This document shows, piece by piece, positions 18,599 to 28,326 of a stretch of DNA of 64,000 bases. Source of the DNA: CAYONM01 sp964405325 (GTDB lineage: Bacteria; Planctomycetota; UBA11346); contig CAYONM010000001.1 in assembly GCA_964405325.1 (NCBI GenBank), positions 1 through 64,000 of the forward strand, in the 5' to 3' direction. Position 1 is the stretch's first letter; each line of letters opens with the position of its first letter. The position numbers and the translations under genes were made by a program. Below the pieces are notes generated by a model. It did not search any database. It was not told where the DNA came from and worked only from the letters and a program-made list of their open reading frames with translations.

Positions 18599-19396
18599 AT
18601 GCATCCAGGAGAAGCAGGAAAGCGGATCACGGGCGGCGGCCTGATGGCATGCGTGCTGCTCGTGGCCCTCAGTCCGTGGTCTTTGGCGGCCGAAGACGAA
18701 CCGGTCATCGATCTGCCTTTCGATATCATGCAGGTGCTCAAGGCGGTGCCCGATCCCAAAGACCTCGAGGAGGCCGCGGCGATCGTCGATCAGGGCTTCA
18801 TGGCCCTGATGCAGGAACAGGATCTGGCTGTGCAGTCGGTGCGCGTCGGCCTGGGCAACGACGACGGCGGCGAGCCCATGGCGATCGGAGACGGCGGCAC
18901 CCTGTGGTGCTTCTGGGCCATCGACGCCCCGCAGGCCCACTATCTGGCCGGCATGGTCGGCCGCTTGAGCCAGGACTTGCCGGAGGTGCGGATCCGTGCC
19001 GTGCATATCCTGCCGCTGACCAATTGGGTCTCCTTCATGCGTGAGGCCAACCAGATCAAGCAGGCCATCCTGACCGCAGGGTACCACAATCGCCCAAACG
19101 AGGCCAAGCAGATCGCCTACGACTTCATGCATCGCTACGCTTCCTTGCGCGACATGCCGCAGCTCTACGGCACCAACACCATCCGTGTGTTCGCCAATGT
19201 CGAAGCGGCGATCTTCTTCCGCATAGGTGAACTGCCGGCCTTCGTCTACATCTCGCCCAATGGCATCGTGCACAAGCTGACCGGCGCCGGGGCGGGCATC
19301 AGTCTGGCGGAATGGATCGGTCTCTGCCTGTCCTGGGAGCGGGCCCAGGCCCAGGCCGATGGCGATGAGGACCAGCGGGGGGAGGAAGAGCGATGA
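18599..19396 (+). CDS. periplasmic Trx-fold protein, TrbC/TraW-like
   Basis: The 265-residue precursor starts at the ATG at 18599, with GGGAG 5 bases upstream. A later in-frame ATG at 18644 is also possible. The signal peptide is CVLLVALSPWSLA. The C-terminal half has the TrbC-like pattern LWCFWAIDAP, IRAVHILPLTNW and GELPAFVYISPNGIVHKL with a cis-proline but no CXXC. It is the second such protein in this operon, matching the W plus TrbC pair around TraU in F-type systems. Its last 4 bases overlap the next gene. Confidence 0.6.
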   Translation: MHPGEAGKRITGGGLMACVLLVALSPWSLAAEDEPVIDLPFDIMQVLKAVPDPKDLEEAAAIVDQGFMALMQEQDLAVQSVRVGLGNDDGGEPMAIGDGGTLWCFWAIDAPQAHYLAGMVGRLSQDLPEVRIRAVHILPLTNWVSFMREANQIKQAILTAGYHNRPNEAKQIAYDFMHRYASLRDMPQLYGTNTIRVFANVEAAIFFRIGELPAFVYISPNGIVHKLTGAGAGISLAEWIGLCLSWERAQAQADGDEDQRGEEER

Positions 19397-20535
19397 GACT
19401 GCTGTGCGGTCTGCTGCTGGCTTGTTCAGCCATGGTCGAGCTCGCGGCAGCCGAGCCCGATGTGTTGATCATCATCAAGAAGCGGAAGCAAGTCGAGCCA
19501 TCGTCGACGGTTGTCGCCATGCCGAGGCAGCAGCCTCCCGAGCGCCACCGCGACGATATCTACAACGCCATCTGGAGCCATCCTGATCAGACCTTCGTTG
19601 ACAGCGATCTCGGTCCCCTGCCGCTCTACTTCGAGGTCACCTTCGATGCCGCCGGTAACCCGGTGCCGCGCTTTCCCGACTACTTCACCAAGCGCTACAT
19701 GGACGACCCCACCGGGGAGAACGCGCGTCTGTATCTGGAGGCGAACGCGGCCCGCTGGCGGCGACTGCGCGAGGCCACCACCATGCTGCGCAGGGCCTCC
19801 TATGAATACGGCTACATCACCCCTGAGAGCTTCGAGCCCTCCCGCCAGGCGCCGGTCGATCAGCACACCTCGATCTACAACCCCGAAAACATCGCCCCCA
19901 GCAGCCGCGGTGCGCCAATCATGGACGAGGAGCTGGCCATCCGCCGCGGTCTCGATCCCGATACCATCCCCCTGACCCCCAATCCCTACGCGGCCAAGGA
20001 GGTCGAGCTGCTGCTGATGTGGGACTGGCGGCAGGAGAACATCCACGAGACCATGCGTGAGTGGAGCGCCTTCGCCAAGGATCTGCGCGAGCGCAAGCTC
20101 GGTGTACGCGTGGTCAACATCAGCATGGACAACCACCAGGAGCGCGTGCGTTCCTATCTCAAGTACTTCGAATACATGGACATCGGATTCGACTCGACCG
20201 AGAACTTCCTCGATGTGACCAATCTGCGGCAGGGCTTCTCGGTGCGCGTACTGCCCACCTACGTGTTCATCGACCGGCGCTCGGGCAACGTGTTGCGCCT
20301 CGAAGGGCATCAGGACATCGACGAACTGCGCCGGAGCCTGCTCAAGCTGGTGGACCGTGAAGCGGGCGACGAGTGGGCGCCGCGGGCCAGCTGGTTCAGC
20401 AAGCGCGACCCGGCTGCGGTCGACTCCGAGGAACAGCGGGGCCTCTTCCCCGAAACCTTCGATCCCGAGAATATACCACTCAATGCCGTTCCGGTCATGC
20501 CGCGCACCGCGCCGGCGCCGTGGATACCGGAATGA
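19393..20535 (+). CDS. traF: TraF-like periplasmic Trx-fold protein
   Basis: The 380-residue precursor has a signal peptide (LLCGLLLACSAMVELAAA). A polar N-terminal half is followed by a thioredoxin-fold domain (about 200-320), with strand VELLLMWDW, LGVRVVNISMDN and the cis-proline region VRVLPTYVFIDRRSGNVLR. There is no CXXC. TraF proteins of F and ICE systems have this layout and lie just before TraH and TraG, as here. A C-terminal extension of about 60 residues is Pro-rich. Confidence 0.6.
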   Translation: MRLLCGLLLACSAMVELAAAEPDVLIIIKKRKQVEPSSTVVAMPRQQPPERHRDDIYNAIWSHPDQTFVDSDLGPLPLYFEVTFDAAGNPVPRFPDYFTKRYMDDPTGENARLYLEANAARWRRLREATTMLRRASYEYGYITPESFEPSRQAPVDQHTSIYNPENIAPSSRGAPIMDEELAIRRGLDPDTIPLTPNPYAAKEVELLLMWDWRQENIHETMREWSAFAKDLRERKLGVRVVNISMDNHQERVRSYLKYFEYMDIGFDSTENFLDVTNLRQGFSVRVLPTYVFIDRRSGNVLRLEGHQDIDELRRSLLKLVDREAGDEWAPRASWFSKRDPAAVDSEEQRGLFPETFDPENIPLNAVPVMPRTAPAPWIPE

Positions 20536-20552
20536 CCCCAGGAAGCCCAGCC

Positions 20553-22529
20553 ATGTGCATCACCCGCGCGATCCTCCTGATCCTGTTCAGCCTTCCGCTG
20601 GCCCTGGCTGCGGTTTCCGGGTCGGATACCACGAACGACCAGAGCGACAATCGATCCTCGTCGACCGGCCAGAACTCGAGCGCGGCGGCTGCCGATGAGG
20701 CCGCTGCCGTCGGGGCCATGGACGATATGACCGAGGCCGAGATCAACGCCTACATGAGCAGCTTGATGACCGAGGTGGGTAGCATCCCCGGCTCGGGCGA
20801 CGCCGGTCTGATGGATCAATACCTCGAGCACTCGATCGATTATCGACGCGACGTGAAGCGCAAGGCCGCCGACAACAATGTCGAACTCGGTGGCAACGAA
20901 CGCGCCGTCTTCGGTCGGGTGTCGGTCGAAACCGTCCTCAACGAGGCGCCGGTCACCCGCACCGACTACCTGCGAGCGCCGCAGCGGGTGAGTTTCGTCA
21001 AGGATGGCAAGAACATGCTGCAGGGCGTGCAAGACAAGCTCGATCGCGCCAAGGAGACCATGGAGAAGATCTTCCCCTGTTCCGATTTCGACTGGATCGC
21101 CAATTTCTCGAAAATGTTCAATATCCAGGCACTCAAGAACTACGTCAAGGATCTCGCCTCGGGCGTCGCGGCGGCGGCGCCGATGGCCCTGCTGCAGGCC
21201 TTCTCGCCGAATCTGGCCGAGATCGTCAAACACTTCAAGGTCATCGCCAGCTTCGACCTCAGCGCCAACAAGATGGACTGCAACCAGCTCCAGCAGACCC
21301 TCACTCCGGCCTTCGGTGGCCTCCTGCGCGGTCCCGGTTATTCCGAGTGTCTCAACGTGGAACAGGCCGGCGGCGCTTCGATGACCGAGGCCAACAAGCT
21401 CTGCGCCGGCAAAAACTCGGCCTTCGGTGGCATGAACATCTTCGGCAAGCTCGAGAACGTCACCGAGAATTTCGCCACTACCGCCTCCAACCTGAGCACC
21501 GCCGTGTCGGTCGAGGAGTTCGCTCCTTTCGATCTGATCGCCACCGCTGTCGATCGCACCACCGGGGCCATCCAGACCGCGGCCGAGGCCGAGGCCGCGG
21601 CCGCCAACAGCGAGGAGGCCAACCGTCAGCTGGCCGAGTCCGAGACCGGCGATGGTCACAACGCTTCGGCCGACAAACAGATGGCCCAGCAACAGCACAG
21701 CGGCGATTTGACCGGCCTCGGCAATCTGCTCAAGGAGACCCTCGGCTCGGTCACGGTCTCGGCCCAGGGCGGCCTGGAACTGGGCAACATGGGCGGAAAA
21801 ACCTATAAGATCCGTCTGCGCAGCCAGGTCATCCAGGTGTCCGAGAACATGGTCGACCAGTGCCTGCAATACGGCGCCTTCATCGACAGCAAGCTCGGCA
21901 ACGACTGGGCGGCGATCATCAACGGCGCCGACCCGCTCTCCGCCGACACCATGCGTCAGCACCGCGAGGCGATTGCCGTGCACTGCATGTACACCCTGGC
22001 CAGCCCCTGGGATGACATGGTCAACGATGACCAGGAAGAGGTGCTCTTCACCTACGACACCATCGACAAGTTGGCTCACATCGTCTTCCGCCTGCAGAAC
22101 GGCACCTACACCGAGGGCGGCCAAGTGCGGCTCAACATCGACGGCCTGAGCATGATCAAGATGTACCGTCCCATCCATGCCATCGAGACCATCGTCGACT
22201 ACGAGCTCAAGCGTTTCCGCCACCAGGAGATCTACCTCAAGTACGTCGACGAGATCTCGCAGAAGGTGAACGGCATCATGTCCGATGCCAACGCGCAGAA
22301 GGACTACCAGGCCCGCGCCCTCGAGCAGTGGGAGGCATACAAGCAGCGCAAGGCGGCCGAATTGCTGGCCGACTACGAGAACACGCCCATGACCATCCGG
22401 GAACTGGTGCAGAGCATCAACCGCTATCGTTTTCCGGTGCGCTCGAACCCCGGCATCAACCCCGATGGCGACACGCTTGATGATAGTGAGAAAAAACACA
22501 CCGATCTGACCGAGCGGGGTTACAACTAG
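20553..22529 (+). CDS. traH: TraH-like pilus assembly protein
   Basis: The 658-residue precursor starts at the ATG at 20553, which gives a signal peptide (AILLILFSLPLALA). The frame is open 60 codons further upstream, but that part overlaps the preceding gene. An alanine/serine-rich spacer is followed by long amphipathic helices. There is a cysteine cluster around FPCSDFDW, KMDCNQLQQ, YSECLN and KLCAGKN (about 170-290) of the sort found in TraH. The second half is helical (about 400-640). The place between TraF and TraG supports the assignment. Sequence similarity itself is weak. Confidence 0.55.
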   Translation: MCITRAILLILFSLPLALAAVSGSDTTNDQSDNRSSSTGQNSSAAAADEAAAVGAMDDMTEAEINAYMSSLMTEVGSIPGSGDAGLMDQYLEHSIDYRRDVKRKAADNNVELGGNERAVFGRVSVETVLNEAPVTRTDYLRAPQRVSFVKDGKNMLQGVQDKLDRAKETMEKIFPCSDFDWIANFSKMFNIQALKNYVKDLASGVAAAAPMALLQAFSPNLAEIVKHFKVIASFDLSANKMDCNQLQQTLTPAFGGLLRGPGYSECLNVEQAGGASMTEANKLCAGKNSAFGGMNIFGKLENVTENFATTASNLSTAVSVEEFAPFDLIATAVDRTTGAIQTAAEAEAAAANSEEANRQLAESETGDGHNASADKQMAQQQHSGDLTGLGNLLKETLGSVTVSAQGGLELGNMGGKTYKIRLRSQVIQVSENMVDQCLQYGAFIDSKLGNDWAAIINGADPLSADTMRQHREAIAVHCMYTLASPWDDMVNDDQEEVLFTYDTIDKLAHIVFRLQNGTYTEGGQVRLNIDGLSMIKMYRPIHAIETIVDYELKRFRHQEIYLKYVDEISQKVNGIMSDANAQKDYQARALEQWEAYKQRKAAELLADYENTPMTIRELVQSINRYRFPVRSNPGINPDGDTLDDSEKKHTDLTERGYN

Positions 22530-22594
22530 TGTCGATAGCACCGCGGCAAGCGCCACCGCCGCTGCATGCAGACCCGGGCGGCAGGAGTTAGGGC

Positions 22595-25500
22595 ATGGGC
22601 TGGTCAGACATCATGGTTTCCTTCGTGGAGGGACCGATCCTCTATCTGGTCCTGGCCATCTGCGCCATGGCCTCGGTCTACGGCTTCGCCACCGGTGACA
22701 AACGCTATATCTTTTGGGGTCTGGGCAGCTTCTTCGTGGTCGCTATCTTCACCGCTCTTGGTGACGCCCTGCCCACTACTTGGGGCGGTGCGTTCATCGC
22801 CGCGGCCCCGCCGGTCTTCGGCGAACTCAATCCGGAACTGAGCGCCTTCGCCTATTTCTCCGGCACCATGCGCGGTTTCTTCATGATGGGGGCGGAGTTC
22901 TGCAACCTGATCATGTCGAGCAGCCTGTTCCGTAATCTCGGCATCGTCATCTTCGTGTCGGCCGGCCTCTCGATCGCACTGCAGATGGCCAGCTTTGGCG
23001 AGCACGGCCTGCGGCGGGTGGTCTCCTACCTGATCCTGGCCCTGATCGTCTTCGCCATCGCCTTCTATCCCTCGGTGCAGTTCACCAATGGCAGCGGTGC
23101 CGACGAGGCCCTGATCCAGGACCGGGCCGACGCGGTGAAGAAATACACCATCGGCGACAGCGTCGCACCGGCCGGCTCGGTGGTGCCGCTCTATGCCGGC
23201 TTCATGCTCGAGGCCGCCCGCGGTATCGGCGAGGAGCTGGCCATGGCTCTGCTCGGGGTGAACCCCCAGGATCGCATCGACGACATGGTCGGGGCCGACA
23301 CCGTGGTGCGGGCCTGGAAGAACGCCCGTATCAGCAAGCAGGCGGCCGAATACTACGTCGCCTACGGCGCGCTCTGCGTGCCGGCGGTCCGCCGTCTGCA
23401 GGCCATCACCAAGGGCACCGAAGATCACAGCTACCTGCAGTACCTGCAGCTCAAGGTCAGCGAGAAGATGAACGCCTACGTGAACAATTCAGGCGCGGCC
23501 CGCAACAATCTGCTCGCGCCCCGCTCGCTCACGGTCATGCAATATGCCAACGTCTCGCAACTGCTGGTCCTTGATGATCATCGCGGGCACATCAAGAGTT
23601 TCGTGGAGGAGGCCAAGAAGCCTGCCCACATGAAGGACACCTACCTGACCTGGTGGAAGTTCCAATACGTGGCCCCGACCACCGCCGTCGATACCTGGGC
23701 CAGCGCCTCGCCGACAGTCAGCGCCACCCCCGAGCGTGAAGAAGGTGAGGAGGACGCCAAGAACCCCAAGTTCACCTTCAGCAATATCGAGGGGGCGATG
23801 GCCACTAGCGCGGTCTGCACGGCGGCCAGCGTCGGCGGCCTCTTTGGCGCCACCTTCGGCGGCGGCGAGATCAGCTTCCTGCCCGATCCGGTGCTCTACC
23901 GCCTGTGGGGCAACGAAGGCGGAGTGTTCAACTCCGGCACCCGCCGCGAGATCCATTGCATGGTCGCCTACGAGGAAAACTGGGGCGGAGCCAACGGAGC
24001 CAAGGCGCTCATGAATTGGAGCGACAGCGACGGCTACAGGCTCTCCGAGGGCGGCGACGGTTTCGCCCCCCATACCTATAGCATTCCCTCGGCCAAAATC
24101 CACTACGCCAACCTCGTCAACAAGACCGAGACGCAACTCCAAGGCATGACGGTCAACGACCCGTTGCCGTCGGCCGGCTATAGCGCCTGGCATTCAACGG
24201 TCATGCCCGCCAGCGGGCGGGTGGTCAACTACGACGCCAGCCTGTTGCCGGTGGCTGCGATCGTGAAGAACTTCAACAACGACTCCTGCCAGCAGGCCAA
24301 GGATGACGGCCCCACCCACAGCAAGTGGCTGGGCTGCTACCTGCGCGATGTCCACACCATGCAGACGGATGTCGGCGGTGAGATCGAGTTGGACCACCTC
24401 GAGCCGATGGCCGAGATCCTCGGCCGGCTGAGCAATGTTGATAGCGCTTTCGGTTATCCAGACATCGAGGGGATCACAAATGAGAGCACCTGGTTTGGCA
24501 ACGCAACAGCAAGCGCCCTGGCGTCGCATTTCGATGACCTGGACATCAACCTCAACGCGGCCTCACCGGCGCCGCCAGATCAGGCCACCGACAACCTCCT
24601 GGCTCGCGAGTTCGCCGCCTTCATGATCGAGCCGCCACGCTCGCGGCAGGCGCTGGCCGAGGGTATGCAGAGCGTGCCGCAGAGCGAGGGCGGCGATGGC
24701 TTCGGCTGGAAGGAGTTCTGGGATCTCCTCACCAACCCGGCCATGCTTACCGAGGTGCTGCTGCGCCTGATCACCTGGCTGATCGGTCTGGTGCTCAAGA
24801 TCCTGCAGACCCTCTTCGCCTATGTGATCGGCGGCTCCTTCATGATGCTGCTGATCTTCTTCCCGATCGTGCCCTTGATGGCCCTCTGGCCGGGCAAGTG
24901 GGTGGCCGGTCTCAACTGGGCCCGGACCGTGATCTGGGTCGGGCTGTGGCCGGCCTTCTTCGTGCTCGGCGGTCAGATCATCGCCAAGTCGTCGCTCTTC
25001 TTCGATGTCTACCAGAGCCAGGAGGTGGTCGGTTCGCTGATCGGTCGTCTGGCCATGCTGATGTTCGGCTTGATGGTCGTGGTCAGTACGCCGACCACCT
25101 CCTCGATCATCATCAGCGCCGCCGGCGAGGGCTTCGGCAAGGTGGCGATGAGCGCTTATGGCACGATGATGAAGACCTTCGGCGCCGGTGCCGCCATCGC
25201 CCTGGCGGCGACCGGCGTCGGTCTGGCGGTGGCTGCCAAGGGTGCCGCGGTTGGCGGGGCCGTCATGGCCAAGGGCGGCGGCGCCATGGCTGCCAAGGGT
25301 GCGGCGGCCGGCGGCAAGGCCGGCGCCGTGGCCAGCCAGATAGGGCAGGCCAGCCAGAAGGTCGGTCGCGGCGTGCAGATGGCCGGTCAGGGTGTGGCCC
25401 GCAACGCCCATCGCGGCGCCCGCGGGGCGACCAATCTGGTCAAATCGTCGGCCGCCTACGCCGAGTCGCTGCACGCCGATGCGCCCGGCACTGTGTCGGG

Positions 25501-27205
25501 GGCCATGGGCCAGGCCCAGGCCGTGGGCGGCGCCTATTCGGCCGCCGGCAAGCATACCGCTGCCACCCTCAAACTGGGCGCCGCCCAGGCCCTCAGTGAT
25601 GAGAAGCTGGGGCTGGGAGACGCCATCAATCGCGGCAGCAGCAACATCAAGGGCCAACTGACCAGTGGTGGAGCGCAGGGCGAGGGGACTCGCGTCGGCC
25701 GCTTCATCGCCCGCAACATGGGCGATGCCACCGGCATGGCCACCGGGCTCACCGATAGCGCCGGGCGTATCGCCAACGATCTCAGCGGCGGCCAGGGGCC
25801 GGGCCACTACGGCAGCAGCATCCAGAACGCCAACCGCGGTATCGCCGGGCTCAAGGAGCGTTCCTCGACCCCCGGCGGCCAGCGTCAGCCGATGAATGCC
25901 CAGGAGATGCTGCAGGTGGCCAGCGCCTACGCGGCGGTGGAGGCGGCCGCCGGCGATGCCTCGGAGACGGCCGGTAGCAAGGCCGACAAGCAGACCGAGG
26001 CCACCCGGCGCGATATCGCCGGTATCGGCAACGCCCAACTCTCGGGCGACAGCATGAAGCTGCGCAGCGTGCTCAAGCGGGCCGAGTCGACCCTGGTCGG
26101 CAACGACGCCGAGATGGCCAGTGCCCTGGCCAACAACAACGTCGGCGATGCGGCCCAGATGCAGATGGCCTCGGGTGCCCTGATGGCCTCGATGGCCGAC
26201 GCGATCGACAGCGTGCTGACTTCGGGGACCGTCACCGACCCCGAGACCCAGCGCAACCTGACCGGCAAGCGCGACGAGTACCGCGATATCGCCGGGCGAC
26301 GGAGCGTGCAGGCCGGCGAGAATTTCATGCAACTCGGGCCCAGTGGCCGCATGGGCATGATCGGCGCGGCCATGGAACACGACCGCAATCAGCAGCACCG
26401 GGCCAATGCCGATGGCGAGTCCTATTCTTCAGGTGGTGGCCAGCTCGAACGGCTGGCGGGCCAGTTCGAGGCCATGGGCGATGGCAAGAGCCAGGCCATG
26501 GCTGAGGCCGCGTCCATGATGCTCGATCAGACCGCTCCCGATCCCCAGCAACGGCAGCAGGTACTCGACAATCTGCGCGGCAACGGCCTGCACGCTGTTG
26601 CCGACACCATGGAGCGGGGGGGCACCCTGATGGAGGTTCAGGAAGCCCTCAAGGGCAGCGGCCAGGCCGGCATCATGGCCGGCAGCAGTGGCTTCCGGAC
26701 GCTCGACACCTTTGTCCCCCGGCCCGCAAGCGGCGGTGGCAGTGTTGCCTACGGGGGTGGCGGCGGCGGCGGGTCGATGGCCAGTCTGCCGACTGGCGGC
26801 GGCGTATCGGCTCTGCCGGGTGGCGGCGGTGGNNNNNNNNNNNNNNNNNNNNNNNNNNNNNNNNNNNNNNNNNNNNNNNNNNNNNNNNNNNNNNNNNNNN
26901 NNNNNNNNNNNNNNNNNNNNNNNNNNNNNNNNCCGGGTGGCGGCGGTGGCGTGCCGGCTCTCCCCGGAGGAGGGGACGTGCCCATGTTGCCACCGGGTGG
27001 TGGTTTCGTGATGGCCGACAGTTTCTCGGTCGCCGGCGAGGTATCGGCCGACAGCGGCCACAACGTGGGCGGCATCTCCGATGCCCGCGAGCAGATGCTG
27101 CTGATGGATTTCCGACGCAATCGCAATATTTCGGAGCTGGCCAAGAAGCATAGCCTTGATCCCGCCCAGATCCGCCTGGTGCTGCAGCAGCACGGCATGC
27201 TGTGA
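22595..27205 (+). CDS. traG: TraG-like inner-membrane mating protein, with assembly gap
   Basis: The frame covers 1536 codons including the gap. N-terminal membrane helices (about 15-60 and 110-165), a long periplasmic part and a second cluster (about 730-850) are followed by an Ala/Gly-rich cytosolic or periplasmic tail. In TraG this tail acts in mating-pair stabilisation and entry exclusion. Residues 16-55 align without gaps to the pilin of this operon. Near the C-terminus lies a Gly/Pro repeat (SALPGGGG, VPALPGGG) interrupted by 100 N. The last 30 residues resemble an HTH unit (NISELAKKHSLDPAQIRLVL). The two flanks of the gap are in the same frame, but the true gap length is unknown. Confidence 0.75.
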   Translation: MGWSDIMVSFVEGPILYLVLAICAMASVYGFATGDKRYIFWGLGSFFVVAIFTALGDALPTTWGGAFIAAAPPVFGELNPELSAFAYFSGTMRGFFMMGAEFCNLIMSSSLFRNLGIVIFVSAGLSIALQMASFGEHGLRRVVSYLILALIVFAIAFYPSVQFTNGSGADEALIQDRADAVKKYTIGDSVAPAGSVVPLYAGFMLEAARGIGEELAMALLGVNPQDRIDDMVGADTVVRAWKNARISKQAAEYYVAYGALCVPAVRRLQAITKGTEDHSYLQYLQLKVSEKMNAYVNNSGAARNNLLAPRSLTVMQYANVSQLLVLDDHRGHIKSFVEEAKKPAHMKDTYLTWWKFQYVAPTTAVDTWASASPTVSATPEREEGEEDAKNPKFTFSNIEGAMATSAVCTAASVGGLFGATFGGGEISFLPDPVLYRLWGNEGGVFNSGTRREIHCMVAYEENWGGANGAKALMNWSDSDGYRLSEGGDGFAPHTYSIPSAKIHYANLVNKTETQLQGMTVNDPLPSAGYSAWHSTVMPASGRVVNYDASLLPVAAIVKNFNNDSCQQAKDDGPTHSKWLGCYLRDVHTMQTDVGGEIELDHLEPMAEILGRLSNVDSAFGYPDIEGITNESTWFGNATASALASHFDDLDINLNAASPAPPDQATDNLLAREFAAFMIEPPRSRQALAEGMQSVPQSEGGDGFGWKEFWDLLTNPAMLTEVLLRLITWLIGLVLKILQTLFAYVIGGSFMMLLIFFPIVPLMALWPGKWVAGLNWARTVIWVGLWPAFFVLGGQIIAKSSLFFDVYQSQEVVGSLIGRLAMLMFGLMVVVSTPTTSSIIISAAGEGFGKVAMSAYGTMMKTFGAGAAIALAATGVGLAVAAKGAAVGGAVMAKGGGAMAAKGAAAGGKAGAVASQIGQASQKVGRGVQMAGQGVARNAHRGARGATNLVKSSAAYAESLHADAPGTVSGAMGQAQAVGGAYSAAGKHTAATLKLGAAQALSDEKLGLGDAINRGSSNIKGQLTSGGAQGEGTRVGRFIARNMGDATGMATGLTDSAGRIANDLSGGQGPGHYGSSIQNANRGIAGLKERSSTPGGQRQPMNAQEMLQVASAYAAVEAAAGDASETAGSKADKQTEATRRDIAGIGNAQLSGDSMKLRSVLKRAESTLVGNDAEMASALANNNVGDAAQMQMASGALMASMADAIDSVLTSGTVTDPETQRNLTGKRDEYRDIAGRRSVQAGENFMQLGPSGRMGMIGAAMEHDRNQQHRANADGESYSSGGGQLERLAGQFEAMGDGKSQAMAEAASMMLDQTAPDPQQRQQVLDNLRGNGLHAVADTMERGGTLMEVQEALKGSGQAGIMAGSSGFRTLDTFVPRPASGGGSVAYGGGGGGGSMASLPTGGGVSALPGGGGXXXXXXXXXXXXXXXXXXXXXXXXXXXXXXXXXXPGGGGGVPALPGGGDVPMLPPGGGFVMADSFSVAGEVSADSGHNVGGISDAREQMLLMDFRRNRNISELAKKHSLDPAQIRLVLQQHGML
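26833..26932. other. 100-N assembly gap
   Basis: Exactly 100 N lie inside the traG glycine-rich repeat. CCGGGTGGCGGCGGTGG is present on the left flank and again at the right edge, so a tandem repeat probably caused the break. The length is likely a placeholder. Confidence 0.95.
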
Positions 27206-27284
27206 GGCGATCCGGTCCGATCGTCGGCGGTCGGATTGACAAATCCGCAGCCGGTCGTGATCATCGGCCCGCTCAGGAGAGCCC

Positions 27285-28295
27285 ATGCGTGTCACGGTCC
27301 TGTTCGTGCTCTGTTGCCTGCGACATCTGACCGCGGTCGAGGTACTGGAGTGGGATACGCTGATCGACCGTTATCGAGACAAGGCGGTGCCCAAGGGGGC
27401 CGTGATCTACCTCGGCAGTGCCGAAAACCATTTGCCGCGCATGGTCCGGGATGGGCACGTCGAGCTCCACGGTCTGGCCATGGCCGTGCTCGATGCCAAG
27501 CGGCCTGCCCGCAATCCGATCAGCGACCGTCCGATCCGTGGTCTGGAGATCTTCCGTTTGCTCGGTGGGAATGCCGGTACCCTGGTCTTCCTCGATCGCG
27601 ACGGCGTGCCCTTGGTGCAATTGTCGCTGCCGCAGATCTATCACGGCAACGACGCCAAGGTCGTATCGCTTTTCGCCAGCTACGCCGCTGGCGGCCATCA
27701 TAGCACCATGAGCGTCAACGAGTACAGCCGGGCCATGGGGCTCGAGGAGGTCGAGCGACGGGCTGACATTCGCATGCAGACCAACGGCTTCGGTCTTCCC
27801 TTGATGCCGCAGGATCCAGTGCCGACCGTGGTCATGGACGATGGTCAGCCGATCAACCTGCGCGATAGCCCGGGTGTCTTCTTCGTGATCGGTTTCCCCG
27901 ATAAGCCGGGCTTCCAGCAGCAGTTGCAGGAGATCGCCCTTGCCTTCCGGGCCTACGGACCACGTATCGTCGCCGTCATTCCGCACGACACGACGATCCC
28001 GGATCGGGTGCACTCGGTGGTCGGGTCGCTGACCGTGACCCGAGGACGGGCGACCCTTTTCCGTCAGGAGGCGACGCCGCGTATCATGCTCTTCGGCTCC
28101 GATGGCAGCGGCATGACCTTCTACGGTTATCAGCCCGCTGATGTGCTCAGCAAGCATACCAGGGTCGAAGTCGGCAATGTGACCTCCCGCTCACCGAACA
28201 TGCCTTACGGCGAGACCGATACCGGCACGCTGCCGGTGGTCTCCCTCCAGGAGATGGTGCAGCGGGTGGAGCGGGCCACGGCCGGACAACGATAA
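27285..28295 (+). CDS. periplasmic protein with two Trx-like halves
   Basis: The 336-residue precursor has a short signal peptide (VTVLFVLCCLRHLTAVE). The first half has GAVIYLGSAEN and TLVFLDRDGVPLVQL. The second has GVFFVIGFPDKPGF, RIVAVIPHDTTIP and TPRIMLFGSDGSG. Both read like degenerate thioredoxin or peroxiredoxin folds without active-site cysteines. It follows traG by 79 bases, a gap that contains short dyads but no T-run. A structural or chaperone role in pilus assembly is inference. Confidence 0.55.
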   Translation: MRVTVLFVLCCLRHLTAVEVLEWDTLIDRYRDKAVPKGAVIYLGSAENHLPRMVRDGHVELHGLAMAVLDAKRPARNPISDRPIRGLEIFRLLGGNAGTLVFLDRDGVPLVQLSLPQIYHGNDAKVVSLFASYAAGGHHSTMSVNEYSRAMGLEEVERRADIRMQTNGFGLPLMPQDPVPTVVMDDGQPINLRDSPGVFFVIGFPDKPGFQQQLQEIALAFRAYGPRIVAVIPHDTTIPDRVHSVVGSLTVTRGRATLFRQEATPRIMLFGSDGSGMTFYGYQPADVLSKHTRVEVGNVTSRSPNMPYGETDTGTLPVVSLQEMVQRVERATAGQR

Positions 28296-28326
28296 GCCGC
28301 CAGCGACAGCAGGATCGGGAGCGAGG

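Noticed and set aside
20310..22556. 748-codon open frame opposite traH
   Set aside because: GC-rich antisense shadow: no start context, and the plus strand has signal peptide, cysteine cluster and correct operon position.
24563..26398. 611-codon open frame opposite traG
   Set aside because: His/Gly/Ala-rich antisense shadow of the Ala/Gly-rich TraG tail.
27206..27284. Terminator after traG
   Set aside because: Several short dyads (for example CCGATCGTCGG) are present, but there is no long stem and no T-run.
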